A stretch of 64,000 nucleotides of DNA from an uncultured Lachnospiraceae bacterium (lineage in GTDB: Bacteria > Bacillota > Clostridia > Lachnospirales > Lachnospiraceae). The DNA lies in contig USGU01000006.1 in the NCBI GenBank assembly GCA_900554415.1, positions 23,294 through 87,293 on the forward strand, in the 5' to 3' direction. Under the pieces are notes generated by a model. It was not told where the DNA came from. It was given only the letters and a program-made list of their open reading frames with translations, and did not search any database. Position 1 is the first letter of the stretch; every line of letters begins with the position of its first letter. Positions 51,160-60,568 of the stretch are shown here, piece by piece. A program made the position numbers and the translations under genes.

Positions 51160-51190
51160 AAAAGGACTGTCGCATTTGCGACAGTCCCTC
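51160..51190 (-). terminator. Terminator after the 864-aa choline-binding protein
   Basis: GGACTGTCGC and GCGACAGTCC pair around a four-base loop, followed by TTTTTC on the minus strand. It separates the choline-binding gene from the polysaccharide operon promoter. Confidence 0.85.
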
Positions 51191-51202
51191 AAAAATGCAC
51201 TG

Positions 51203-53797
51203 TTATCTGACCCATTCTCCATTATTATTAAATATGTATCTTACACCATCAATTGTCCATTCTCCTGTGTACAGTTTTCCGGTGCTTCCGGCATAATACC
51301 ATCCGCCCCAGCGATAAATCCATCCACCAGTAAACAGGCAGCCATTTTCATCAAACAGATATCTGGCACCATTTTCACTATAGTAAATACCTGTTACCAA
51401 TCTTCCATACGATACATAATAATTGCCAACATATCCGGTAAATGGTTTACTATCCTTAAAGTAATACCACGCTGTTTCATCATAGGTCTTCATTGAATAC
51501 CACCCTGTTGATACCTCTGTCTTATATCCATTTTCATCATATAAGACAGTCTTTCCGGTTTCATAATCATAATTCATTTCACTGGTACGCAGTCTTCCAC
51601 CGCCACCAAAATTGTATTCAACACCGCCAATAATCTTAACGCCTTCATCTACAAGATATCCATTTTCGACATAATACCAGCTATATGACTCATAACGATT
51701 TTGTTTCCAGCCTGTTGTATAATCCTGATTGCCATTGCCATTAATCCAGATATCCTTACCAGTGGCAGGGGCAGGGAACGCCTCATTCTGTGCCATCATT
51801 CCATTACCCCAGAAATAATATGTAAGACCATTAATTTTCTTTGCATTTTCCGTATTAAGCTTACCATCATCATTAATGTAGTACCAATCACCAGAATCTG
51901 TCTGTTTCCATCCTGTTCCCGAAACAGCTCCCTGCCATGCACCACTTGCAGCAAACTGATGTAGTTCATCACCGATTTGCAGAATTGTATCACTGGCCAT
52001 TTCTGAATATTCAAAATAGTACCAAGTTCCCCCGATTTTCCTCCATCCTTCTTCAACACAGGTGATATCGCCATATTCATCTTTTTCTGCATAAAGCCAG
52101 CCGTTCATGCCTTGATGCCATCCTGATACAATCTTACCTTCGCAGTCAACATAAGATGTTCTTGAGTCTTCTTCCGTGCTGTGTTCTGACTCTACTCCTC
52201 TATCAGTGAGCATCTTGCCATCATACAGATAATATGTATGATCCAGCCATCCATTATAAGGTTCACCATTTTCTGAATAATACCAGTCACCATCTATCAG
52301 CTGCCACCCATCCTTTTTGCCGATAGTTGCTTTCTTGTAGCCATTTTCATCAAATACATAAACCGTACCGTCAATTGTATGTTTGCCAATCACCATAATC
52401 CCCTGGTCATTAAAATAGAAAACATCATCAAGCCACTTGTCCACATACAATCCACCATCAACTCCAGCGTAATGCCATTCCAATCCATCCTGAATCCAAC
52501 CATTTTTCATAATGGCACCATCTGCATCAGCCATATAAATTTCATTATTCTCCCAATTACGAATCTTTCCAGTCTGCATGATACCTTCATAATCAAAATA
52601 ATAAGAAGCTCCATTAATATCCTCTACTAATTCCCATCTGGCAGCTTTTCCTTCCGAATCAACATAATACCAGTTTTGACCCTGTTGTTTCCAGCCCGGT
52701 GTCCTGTCTATCGCACCTGAAGTATCTGCATACACATTTCCGCTAAACCATGTTCCATCTGTTTCCTGATAGTTCGCCCAGAAAGCGCCTGTCTGCATCT
52801 CACCATTCTCATTAAAATAGTAATTTTTCCCATCGATTCTCACGCCTACGTTTTGAGCAACATCCCCCAGTTCATCAAACCAGTACCACTTTTTCGTCTG
52901 CTTTGAATAATACCACTGAGAGATCCCGGCTTGTACAATCACTCCATTTGGTTCTGCCAAGAGTACTTTTTTCCCACAAACGAAGCAACCCGTAGCCATT
53001 TTCCCATCTGGATAAAAATAGTACTTATCTCCATTAATTTCTTCTATAGTATTTTTCAGTATCTCACCTTTTTTAATGTAATACCAGTTCTCGCCAACTT
53101 CCAGCCAACCATCCTGCTCTTTATCCACATCTTTTTTGGTTAATACCCCGTTGTCATCTGCATGATAAAATGTATCACCTATTACAATATCCTGATTTCT
53201 TACAAGATTACCGGATGTATCAAAATAATACATTTTTCCTTCATCTTCCAAGGCTTTGTTACTGTACATAAAATAGTCTTTTCCGTAATAATGGGAGTCA
53301 TACCATCCCCATAACAAATGTCCCTGTTCATCCGCACGAATTTGATCCTGAATCAAATTATTATTCTCATCAAGATGTGCACACCAGGTATAGTCATCTT
53401 TAAGCATGATTCCATTACTATAGAAATAATAACCGTATGTATTACCATCTTCATCTTCGATTTCGACAATCTGGCTCGTAACCATTTCCCCATTCTGATA
53501 GTAATAGGTGTTTCCATCATCATCCACATACCAGCCATCTGTCACTGCCTTTTCATCATTATTCAGAGCTTCGACTGTCTGACTTTCTTCTACCTGTTGA
53601 ACTTCTTCCATCTGTTCTTCATCTGCTTCAGGCGTTGCCTCTGGTAATGTTTCCTCCTGTTCCTCTACAGGCTCTGTTTCACTCTCCACTGTTACTGTCT
53701 CCTGTGGGACAACATTGTCAGCTGCCATAGCAGGCATTACACTTGTGACACTCATTGCTGCCACGCATAACAGTGCACATACTTTTTTTCTCTTCAT
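51203..53797 (-). CDS. Large choline-binding repeat surface protein
   Basis: An 864-aa protein; ATG is behind AAGGAGGTAGAAGG. The signal peptide (ALLCVAAMSVTSVMPAMA) is followed by a Glu-rich linker to ~85, then CW_binding repeats to the end (for example GWKQQGQNWYYVDSEGKAA, GWIYRWGGWYYAGSTGKLY). No catalytic domain is visible. The repeats are degenerate and irregular in spacing, unlike the regular 20-aa repeats of its neighbours. It would coat the cell through phosphocholine; adhesin or structural roles are possible. Confidence 0.85.
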   Translation of the reverse strand: MKRKKVCALLCVAAMSVTSVMPAMAADNVVPQETVTVESETEPVEEQEETLPEATPEADEEQMEEVQQVEESQTVEALNNDEKAVTDGWYVDDDGNTYYYQNGEMVTSQIVEIEDEDGNTYGYYFYSNGIMLKDDYTWCAHLDENNNLIQDQIRADEQGHLLWGWYDSHYYGKDYFMYSNKALEDEGKMYYFDTSGNLVRNQDIVIGDTFYHADDNGVLTKKDVDKEQDGWLEVGENWYYIKKGEILKNTIEEINGDKYYFYPDGKMATGCFVCGKKVLLAEPNGVIVQAGISQWYYSKQTKKWYWFDELGDVAQNVGVRIDGKNYYFNENGEMQTGAFWANYQETDGTWFSGNVYADTSGAIDRTPGWKQQGQNWYYVDSEGKAARWELVEDINGASYYFDYEGIMQTGKIRNWENNEIYMADADGAIMKNGWIQDGLEWHYAGVDGGLYVDKWLDDVFYFNDQGIMVIGKHTIDGTVYVFDENGYKKATIGKKDGWQLIDGDWYYSENGEPYNGWLDHTYYLYDGKMLTDRGVESEHSTEEDSRTSYVDCEGKIVSGWHQGMNGWLYAEKDEYGDITCVEEGWRKIGGTWYYFEYSEMASDTILQIGDELHQFAASGAWQGAVSGTGWKQTDSGDWYYINDDGKLNTENAKKINGLTYYFWGNGMMAQNEAFPAPATGKDIWINGNGNQDYTTGWKQNRYESYSWYYVENGYLVDEGVKIIGGVEYNFGGGGRLRTSEMNYDYETGKTVLYDENGYKTEVSTGWYSMKTYDETAWYYFKDSKPFTGYVGNYYVSYGRLVTGIYYSENGARYLFDENGCLFTGGWIYRWGGWYYAGSTGKLYTGEWTIDGVRYIFNNNGEWVR

Positions 53798-53948
53798 TCC
53801 TTCTACCTCCTTATGATAGACTTACTCGTATCTATATTATCACATAATTCATAATATAGAAACATATTTTCCGAGTCTTTTTCTCATATTCCATCGCAGT
53901 TCTGTCAATTTTTTGTCAATATTTTGTATTTGCTGAATATTTCCGCAC

Positions 53949-53976
53949 AAAAAAAGACTGGAATCCAGTCTTTTTT
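53949..53976 (-). terminator. Terminator after the L,D-transpeptidase gene
   Basis: AAAAAAGACTGG and CCAGTCTTTTTT form a near-perfect stem with a short loop 13 bp past the stop. Confidence 0.85.
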
Positions 53977-53989
53977 AGCACATTATCAA

Positions 53990-55354
53990 TTAATATACAG
54001 CCGGGTCTGTCGGATCCCAGTTTTGATTATACGGTATCTTTGGCAGCACCGGTCTTCCCAATGGACTGGAAGACGGTCCATCATAAATTGTAATTTCTGT
54101 CTGTCCTGTAAAGCAATTTTCATAAATCCACTTTGCATCACCGGTTGTAAGTCGCACACAGCCTGCCGATGCATCAGAACCCAGACGATTAAACTGCCCC
54201 GGCATCAGAGAATAAATATCCCCCGAACGATAGTATGGTACAGAATGGAAGAGTACATGTCCCGTAATTCTACTGCAATACTGACCATATGCACCGTATA
54301 ACAAATGCCATCTGTATTGTGTTGACATTATAAATGTACCAAGCGGAGTATTGCTTCCACCTGTAGAGCATAAGAAAGCTTTTACAGGAATCGCATATTT
54401 ATTAGAACCTTCCTGGGCATATACCGTTACACAGTTCTGACTACGGTTTACCTCAATATTGTATGGACCTGAAACCATACCTCTTAAATCTGTCTGCATC
54501 TCTCCATCGGTATTAAAATAATACTTATATGCACCTATATACTGCCAGCCTGTCTGCATTGCTCCCCATCTGTCCATATAATACCAACTGCCGTTCAAAT
54601 CTGCCCAGCCTGTCTGCATTGCTCCATCCTGGTTCATATAGTACCATGTACCATTCACACGCTGCCAGCCGGTTCCCATGACTCCGTCATTATTGAACAG
54701 ATACCAGGTTGTACCTACTTGTTCCCAGCCTGTTGCCATTGCGCCTGATGATTTCAGATAATACCAGATACCATTCATATATTTCCAGCCTGTCTGCATT
54801 GCTCCATCCCGGTTCATATAGTACCATGTACCATCCACACACTGCCAGCCGGTCCCCATGACTCCATCAACATTCAAATAATACCAGATGCCACCCGTGT
54901 ACTTCCAACCTGTCTGCAGGATTCCATATTCATCAAAATAATAGAAAAGTCCGCCTATATATCCCCAGCCATTTGCATACGCACCGTCAACAGTATAATA
55001 AGACCAACAATTATCTTCATATTTCCAGCCCGTCTCAATATAGCCTTCTGTATTGAAACTGTAATATTTACCACCGATATTCATAACCACATTTGTCGCA
55101 TATGTCTCATCCGGATACTGATATCTCCATCCATTTACATCCCAGACCCATACACCATCTGTTTCTGTAAACTGCAACTTTTCGCTTTCCACATTTAACA
55201 ATTCATCAGCGTTTTCCTGCGCTGCAGCAACAGAAGTAACTCCATCCTCTGTCTCTGCAATGCCATCTTCCTTATCCATCGCATAAACCGTATTTGCCAG
55301 CAACATACTTGCACATATTCCACAAGCTACGATTTGTCTGATTCTTCTTTTCAC
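53990..55354 (-). CDS. Choline-binding L,D-transpeptidase
   Basis: A 454-aa protein starting at GTG 55354 after GGAAGGAATTAGTAAC. Signal peptide (IVACGICASMLLANTVYA), then about ten CW_binding repeats at ~70-300 (GWQCVDGTWYYMNRDGAMQTG type), then a YkuD domain with HVLFHSVPYY and the catalytic Cys in DASAGCVRL. YkuD enzymes make 3-3 peptidoglycan cross-links or attach proteins. Repeats should dock it on phosphocholine-bearing polymers. The repeat block includes a recent 180-bp duplication. Confidence 0.9.
   Translation of the reverse strand: MKRRIRQIVACGICASMLLANTVYAMDKEDGIAETEDGVTSVAAAQENADELLNVESEKLQFTETDGVWVWDVNGWRYQYPDETYATNVVMNIGGKYYSFNTEGYIETGWKYEDNCWSYYTVDGAYANGWGYIGGLFYYFDEYGILQTGWKYTGGIWYYLNVDGVMGTGWQCVDGTWYYMNRDGAMQTGWKYMNGIWYYLKSSGAMATGWEQVGTTWYLFNNDGVMGTGWQRVNGTWYYMNQDGAMQTGWADLNGSWYYMDRWGAMQTGWQYIGAYKYYFNTDGEMQTDLRGMVSGPYNIEVNRSQNCVTVYAQEGSNKYAIPVKAFLCSTGGSNTPLGTFIMSTQYRWHLLYGAYGQYCSRITGHVLFHSVPYYRSGDIYSLMPGQFNRLGSDASAGCVRLTTGDAKWIYENCFTGQTEITIYDGPSSSPLGRPVLPKIPYNQNWDPTDPAVY
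54604..54880. repeat. 180-bp periodic DNA repeats in the transpeptidase gene
   Basis: A block of roughly 95 bases around 54604-54700 recurs nearly unchanged about 180 bp further on (54784-54880), equal to three 20-aa CW_binding units. Both copies carry plus-strand CCAGCCTGTCTGCATTGCTC and the same following codons. Such near-identity points to recent duplication or conversion. Confidence 0.75.
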
Positions 55355-55383
55355 GTTACTAATTCCTTCCCTTTTATCAAAAT

Positions 55384-55416
55384 AATGAGATTGGAGCTTT
55401 TGACCCCAATCTCATT
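55384..55416 (-). terminator. Terminator after the BCCT transporter gene
   Basis: AATGAGATTGG and CCAATCTCATT are an 11-base perfect inverted repeat around an 11-base loop, followed by ATTTTGAT on the minus strand. It closes the lic operon. Confidence 0.75.
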
Positions 55417-55444
55417 ATATCTGTAATACCAGATATTTCCAAGT

Positions 55445-56983
55445 CTATTTTTGATTCTCTTTCAAAAATTTACCCGCATCCTTCATAAAACTTAATACAA
55501 TCAACACAATTACAATTCCGATAGGAAATGCTGCTATGATGCTGACTGACTGCAGATTACTCATGGAACTTTCGGAAAATACCAGCGCGATCGGAAGCAA
55601 AATCAATAATACGCACCACATCAACTCAATCATTTTATGTGGCTGCTCATCTTCTCCTAATTTATGATAACTGTAGCAGGAAGCAATCAGTGCGATAGAA
55701 TCAAAAGAAGTCGCATAAAATGCTATCATCGTCACCAGTAACAACACTAATATCAGTGGTGCTAACGGAAGCGAACGTACAATAGAAATAATAATTCCAT
55801 AAAGATCTCCCGTCTGTTCATACATGGAAATAAAATCGAACATTCCGCTCATCTGTTTTCCAAGGGAATAATTACCAAGGATAATAAAACTGACAATCGT
55901 AGAACCTACACCAAAGACATAGCCTCCAAGAATCGTCTGACGTACCGTACGTCCTCTGGAAATGCTTCCAATAAAGAATGGAGATGCCACACACCATACC
56001 ATCCAGTATGCCCAATAGTAAATCGTATAATTCTGTGGAAAATATGTTGTTCTCTGCGGGTCGGTGTATGTAGCAAGTTCAAAGAAATTCTGCACCATAC
56101 GTCCCAAAGAGGAAAATCCTGTTTCAATAATATATTTTGCTTCCCCACCAAACAGCAGCACATAGATCAGTAATCCAAAAAACATATAAATACAAGCTTT
56201 CGCCAGAATACTGATTCCTTTGAATCCATGAAGTAAGGAATAGGTGTAAATGACACATGTAATCAGAAGAATTACAATCGTAACCACAGTTTTATTTAAT
56301 TCCACATGAAAAAGTTCTCCGATAATACTTGTCATAAGCGGTGTCGCAATACTAAATGTGGTTGCCGTTCCTGCTATCAATGCAAATACCGCCAGCAAAT
56401 CAATGATTCTTCCCAGAATTCCATCTGTACGCTTTCCAAGAATCGGACGGCATGCCTCTGAATATTTCTGTCTTTCCCGGTTCCTTACATGTAACATGAA
56501 TCCAAATGCAACTGCAAGCACCAAATAGAATCCCCATGGAATCAAGCTCCAGTGAAAAATCGGATACACACCTGCCCAGTCCTGAATGCTTCCCATTTCT
56601 GCAATATGAGGGTCTGTGGCATACATAATCCATTCAGAAAATGAATAGAACAAAATATCAGCAGCAAGTCCTGCGGTAAACATCATAGAACCCCAGGCAA
56701 AAAATGAATATTTCGGCTTCTCATCCTGTCTGCCAAGCACGATATTTCCATATTTAGACAGTGCAATGTATCCTGAAAGCAGGAATACCCCCAGTCCTAT
56801 AATTAAATAGTAGGTTCCAAAAGTATCACCGAATACAAAACGAATCTGGCTGAGTACCTGATTGGACTGTTCCGGCATTTTGAAGAATAACAGACATAAT
56901 ACTAAAATCAATCCCAATGGCAGTAAGGTAATCAGCCAGTCTATTTTCTTCGGTTCTTCTATCTTTTTTTCTTTCTCATTCAT
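55445..56983 (-). CDS. BCCT-family transporter, probably choline uptake
   Basis: A 512-aa protein; ATG 56983 has GGAGGAAAAGAAA before it, while ATG 56998 is an alternative. There are twelve hydrophobic segments and the BCCT signature YYWAYWMVWCVASPFFIG with SRGRTVRQ (~residues 330-365). BCCT carriers import choline, betaine or carnitine with sodium or protons. Being the third gene after a choline kinase and cytidylyltransferase, it most likely supplies choline, replacing the LicB permease of other lic loci. Confidence 0.88.
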   Translation of the reverse strand: MNEKEKKIEEPKKIDWLITLLPLGLILVLCLLFFKMPEQSNQVLSQIRFVFGDTFGTYYLIIGLGVFLLSGYIALSKYGNIVLGRQDEKPKYSFFAWGSMMFTAGLAADILFYSFSEWIMYATDPHIAEMGSIQDWAGVYPIFHWSLIPWGFYLVLAVAFGFMLHVRNRERQKYSEACRPILGKRTDGILGRIIDLLAVFALIAGTATTFSIATPLMTSIIGELFHVELNKTVVTIVILLITCVIYTYSLLHGFKGISILAKACIYMFFGLLIYVLLFGGEAKYIIETGFSSLGRMVQNFFELATYTDPQRTTYFPQNYTIYYWAYWMVWCVASPFFIGSISRGRTVRQTILGGYVFGVGSTIVSFIILGNYSLGKQMSGMFDFISMYEQTGDLYGIIISIVRSLPLAPLILVLLLVTMIAFYATSFDSIALIASCYSYHKLGEDEQPHKMIELMWCVLLILLPIALVFSESSMSNLQSVSIIAAFPIGIVIVLIVLSFMKDAGKFLKENQK

Positions 56984-57013
56984 TTTCTTTTCCTCCATTG
57001 TCTTATCCTTAAG

Positions 57014-57871
57014 TTACATTTTCTTAAGACCTGTATCATAATCATAACAAAACTGACTGTCTCCGCATACGAATTGAAATCCTTTTACGATTCCATTTTC
57101 CTTTACCGGAATAATCTGATGGATTTCCGCTTCCCTGCAATTCAATTCCTCTGCCACCGTGCTCAGAACCTTACTTCCTGTACAAGTAAGATATTTGTCA
57201 TCAAACTGTCTCAGTTCATCGATACTGTCAAATTCTTCAATCACTCCGTCCGGGTATTTTCGAATATACAAATCCAATTCATCCATATGTGCCATATACA
57301 GGTCTTCCCAGTAATTCTGCCATAAGGTTTCCATCTGAAAAGCTTCTTCCAGATACGGAATAAATTTTTCGTTGAACCTCTGATTCAAATACACAGCACC
57401 TTTCATGACCCAAGCATTTTTGCCACCTATCTGCACTCCAGTAATAAGACCGTTCTCATCATATTCCAGGCACCATTCCGGTGTTTTCCCTTCCTCGTAC
57501 ACTGCCGAATAGTAAGACTCACTCGTATTGTATAGGAATACATTTTCTGTAAAATAATTATCTGATGAACAGATAAAGGTATCTTTTAAATACTGCCTTG
57601 CCACGTACAGGGTCGAGAAATTATTCATCTTCACATAATAGGGATTCTCTATCAGATGCACATCATATTTCTCTTTCAGATATGAAAATTGTTCTTTCAG
57701 ATAACCCACTACAATGATAATTTCATTTATCCCTGCTTCCCTGAGCTGACGGATCTGTCTTTCAATCATAATCTCGCCCTTTACATTCAGCAGAGCCTTG
57801 GGAGTTTCCAATGAAAGCGGTACAAAACGGGAGGACATCCCCGCCGCCATAATAATTGCATTTCTACTCAT
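57014..57871 (-). CDS. LicC-like nucleotidyltransferase with vestigial kinase start
   Basis: A 285-aa protein overlapping the previous gene by 8 bp. The N-terminal ~230 residues are a sugar-nucleotidyltransferase fold: AIIMAAGMSSRFVPLSLETPK, GEIMIERQIRQLREAGI, then ICSSDNYFTENVFL. It should make CDP-choline or a related CDP-alcohol. The last ~55 residues (GSKVLSTVAEELNCREAEIHQI, then VKGFQFVCGDSQFCYDYDTG) parallel the beginning of the kinase domain of the fusion protein next door. It thus appears to be a shortened duplicate of that gene. Substrate is inferred from context. Confidence 0.85.
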   Translation of the reverse strand: MSRNAIIMAAGMSSRFVPLSLETPKALLNVKGEIMIERQIRQLREAGINEIIIVVGYLKEQFSYLKEKYDVHLIENPYYVKMNNFSTLYVARQYLKDTFICSSDNYFTENVFLYNTSESYYSAVYEEGKTPEWCLEYDENGLITGVQIGGKNAWVMKGAVYLNQRFNEKFIPYLEEAFQMETLWQNYWEDLYMAHMDELDLYIRKYPDGVIEEFDSIDELRQFDDKYLTCTGSKVLSTVAEELNCREAEIHQIIPVKENGIVKGFQFVCGDSQFCYDYDTGLKKM

Positions 57872-59609
57872 CTTTCATTCTCTCCTTCGCAATTTTATAA
57901 TATTCTTTTGCAAACCGGTATTGCTTCAAGGAGTATTCTCCAAACTCTACTCCGCAAATTCGCTTGTATTCACACCAATTACTCCATAAAAATCCGCAGA
58001 CTGCGATATAACAGTAAATCTTGGTTCTTACCTGCTCTGGACATGCATTTTCAAAATATGAATCAATCAATTTCTCTGTATGTTCTCTGTCATACATTGC
58101 GTAAATTGCAAACATTGCAATATCCACATGTGGGTCCTGCATTCCTGCATATTCCCAGTCAATCAGATAAATTCGGTCATTCACAAACAGGAAATTATCA
58201 GGTACTGCATCAATATGGGTCAGTGTCCATTCCTTCTCCTGTCTGTCAATATATTGTTTCAGCTCGTAGACCTTCGCCTTCGTCTGCTCGTAATCACGGT
58301 AAATGGATGGCTCTCCATTTCGGTAGGACTCATACAGCTCAATCTGAGTGAAAATATCAAAAGTATGCTCTACTTTCAGCGGCATATGATGTATGTTCCG
58401 TAAATACTCCATACAGCGTCTGACATCTTCCGGGTTTTCCGCATCGCAGTTTCTCGCGCCCTCCAAAAATTCGGTAATCTTATACCCCTTCTCTTTCGAC
58501 ATATAAATGACCGGGTCGCAGATTTCCTGCCCTTTGATTGCCTGATATACATTGTACTCCTGCTCCCGGTTAATCATCTTATCCGTTCCTTCGCCCGGAA
58601 CACGCATGATATAACGCTTCTCTCTGCAACGGAACCGGAAAGAACGGTTCGTCATTCCTTTCTTTAGTGCTTCAATCTCTGTAATCTCTTTTAAATCACA
58701 TTTCAATGCATCGGCTGCAATCTGCAGCAATTCTGAATTCAGATGATTCGAAGTTTCATCCAGATTACGAAGTTCTTCCAATGTATTAATTTCAACCACA
58801 TCATCTTCAGATACTTCTTTCGGAAGGAACATCATTTTCCCATTCTCCATGGCAGCGTCTTCCCAGAAAGAATGTTCATATTTTCTGTGACTGCTGCATG
58901 TTGCCAGCCGTTCCGCCAGCTTTGGCGCTGTCTCTGCATTTACATATGCAATGCCAACCATGTGATTGCCCTTTTCTTCTTCACGGGTCAGCTTCAGTTC
59001 TTTCTTACGATTCACACGGACCGTACTTTCTTCCTCCAGCTTATCATTTACCATATACCAGGAGTATAATTCTTCTTCGGAAAACGGATTCTTCTCACAC
59101 CAGATATCACACGGCATGATATAAGCATTGCTGAGCCGTTCTTTTACCAGAGACAGGGAATACAGATTATTCTTATTTGCATACTCTCTGTTATAGACCA
59201 GTTCCACTCCATACTCATCAATCAGGTAATCATATTGCTCCTTCATGAACCCGACCACAAGCGTAATCTTATCTATATGAACTTCCTTTAACTGCCGAAT
59301 CAACCGTTCCACAAGAGCTTCGCCCTTTACCTCTAACATTCCTTTTGAAACTTCGGTATTAATCGGAATCATACGCATCCCTGGTCCAGCCGCTAGAATC
59401 ACTGCCTGTTCCGGACGATTTGCCTCGTATAATTCCACCGCTTTCTGAGTTAATTTCATTTCTCTATCTATATATCCGTTTTTCATCAGTTCGTTCACGG
59501 ATGCATTTACCGTTCCCAGAGAATATCCCGACGCTTCTGCCAGTTGTCTCTGATTCGTATACTTACATTTTTTTATTGTGTTCATCAAATCAAATTCTTG
59601 TATGTTCAT
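57864..59609 (-). CDS. HTH - nucleotidyltransferase - choline kinase fusion
   Basis: A 581-aa protein; ATG follows GAAAGGATAATTATTAC. Residues ~1-65 are a winged helix (TNQRQLAEASGYSLGTVNASVNELMKNG); ~68-290 a LicC-type nucleotidyltransferase (AVILAAGPGMRMIPINTEVSKGMLEV, YIMPCDIWCEKNPF). Residues ~300-575 are a LicA/aminoglycoside-kinase domain (MRVPGEGTDKMINREQEY, LTHIDAVPDNFLF with Asp and Asn of the catalytic loop, LIDWEYAG). One chain could thus phosphorylate choline, activate it with CTP and regulate the operon. It is the first gene of the lic operon. Confidence 0.9.
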   Translation of the reverse strand: MNIQEFDLMNTIKKCKYTNQRQLAEASGYSLGTVNASVNELMKNGYIDREMKLTQKAVELYEANRPEQAVILAAGPGMRMIPINTEVSKGMLEVKGEALVERLIRQLKEVHIDKITLVVGFMKEQYDYLIDEYGVELVYNREYANKNNLYSLSLVKERLSNAYIMPCDIWCEKNPFSEEELYSWYMVNDKLEEESTVRVNRKKELKLTREEEKGNHMVGIAYVNAETAPKLAERLATCSSHRKYEHSFWEDAAMENGKMMFLPKEVSEDDVVEINTLEELRNLDETSNHLNSELLQIAADALKCDLKEITEIEALKKGMTNRSFRFRCREKRYIMRVPGEGTDKMINREQEYNVYQAIKGQEICDPVIYMSKEKGYKITEFLEGARNCDAENPEDVRRCMEYLRNIHHMPLKVEHTFDIFTQIELYESYRNGEPSIYRDYEQTKAKVYELKQYIDRQEKEWTLTHIDAVPDNFLFVNDRIYLIDWEYAGMQDPHVDIAMFAIYAMYDREHTEKLIDSYFENACPEQVRTKIYCYIAVCGFLWSNWCEYKRICGVEFGEYSLKQYRFAKEYYKIAKERMKDE

Positions 59610-59634
59610 GTAATAATTATCCTTTCTTTTCGTG

Positions 59635-59673
59635 AACTAACTGTAGTTTAGCACGCTGCACACTGTTTGGCAA
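59635..59673 (-). promoter_or_regulatory. lic operon promoter with overlapping palindrome
   Basis: On the minus strand TTGCCA (59668-59673), 17 bases and TAAACT (59645-59650). AACTA-ACTG-TAGTT (59635-59648) is an inverted repeat covering the -10 end and start point, a natural operator for a repressor such as the HTH part of the first gene product. Confidence 0.55.
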
Positions 59674-59719
59674 GTATTTTGCATAAAAAAATGCCCAAAA
59701 CTTTTCCATCACATGACAA

Positions 59720-59764
59720 AAGGCCATTGCTCTGCAGATGATTCATCTGCTTTGCAACAGCCTT
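59720..59764 (-). terminator. Long hairpin between the broken NlpC/P60 gene and lic operon
   Basis: AAGGC..TTGC..GCAGATGA and TCATCTGC..GCAA..GCCTT form a three-segment stem with small mismatches, followed by TTTTGT on the minus strand. It would stop transcription from the right before the lic promoter. Confidence 0.75.
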
Positions 59765-59779
59765 CTTCTTTATCTTTCT

Positions 59780-60402
59780 TTATGGTCCTGTTTTAATAAT
59801 GTAATACCGCACCTGCGGTGTTCCTGCATAAATATGGAAAATTTTATTTATGTCTACCTGATGCCAGAACTGGTTATGCCCCGGATAATCTCCCCAGTAA
59901 ATTCCAATGTGACAATCTGCCCCGCGTTTGCTCCAATCCGGTTCGCAATAGAGAATATCACCTTTTACTGCATTTCCACTGGTCAAAAGTTCACTGATAG
60001 AATTATATACATAATACGTGGCATACTTTTTCGCATAATCAATCCAGTTGCATGCATTTACATAAGACCCTATTCTTCCCATTGCTGCAATTTCATTCAG
60101 ATTTCCACCAATCTTCTGAATCACAAATGCCACAAATCCTGTACAGTTTAAACCAATATAACCATCCCACCTGATATCTGGGAATCCTGCGAACCATCCT
60201 CCGGATTCTGCGAAATGTCATCCGGCACTTGCTGCTCATCATCTGCTATCCGGGATTCATCGCCTGTCTGTTCCCCGGCATAATTTTCACCAGATTGCGC
60301 AGTGTCAATGTCCGCCGCATATACATGGCTTCCATTCACAACAAAAAATACACCTGTCATAATCCCCAAGCCAAGACAGATGCTTACTATTTTCTTTTTC
60401 AT
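59780..60402 (-). pseudogene. Frameshifted secreted NlpC/P60-like protein
   Basis: The 5' part (60148-60402) encodes a signal peptide (ICLGLGIMTGVFFVVNGSHVYA) and an acidic linker, then leaves frame after SQISGG. In another frame the sequence continues RWDGYIGLNCTGFVAFVIQKIG, with the NlpC/P60 catalytic Cys, to DCHIGIYWG and a normal C-terminus at 59780. The shift is near 60148-60165, and the region before the Cys is also shorter than in relatives. It is probably inactive unless slippage occurs; a sequencing error should be ruled out. Confidence 0.7.
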
Positions 60403-60469
60403 GTCCTCTCAATTAACCCTTTCTTTTTAAGCATTCCTATTCTATTATAAAAATATTATATTTTTGGGC

Positions 60470-60495
60470 AAGAGCTTTCTGTATAGAAAGCTCTT
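60470..60495. terminator. Symmetric hairpin between divergent genes
   Basis: AAGAGCTTTC-TGTATA-GAAAGCTCTT is a ten-base perfect stem followed by ATTTATTTT. It lies between two divergently read genes, so it is not at a gene's 3' end; it may insulate promoters or be left from a lost gene. Confidence 0.5.
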
Positions 60496-60505
60496 ATTTA
60501 TTTTA

Positions 60506-60534
60506 TTGCATTTATACTTCTTCTATATTATAAT
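60506..60534 (+). promoter_or_regulatory. Promoter of the rightward choline-binding protein
   Basis: TTGCAT (60506-60511), 17 bases and TATAAT (60529-60534), 35 bp before the start codon, which has GAGGAGGTATCGAT. Confidence 0.65.
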
Positions 60535-60568
60535 ATTTTCAAACAATTCTTTATGAGGAGGTATCGAT

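Noticed and set aside
51701..53647. Plus-strand frames across the 864-aa choline-binding gene
   Set aside because: Shadow frames of the repeat codons, Ile-rich, without ribosome sites.
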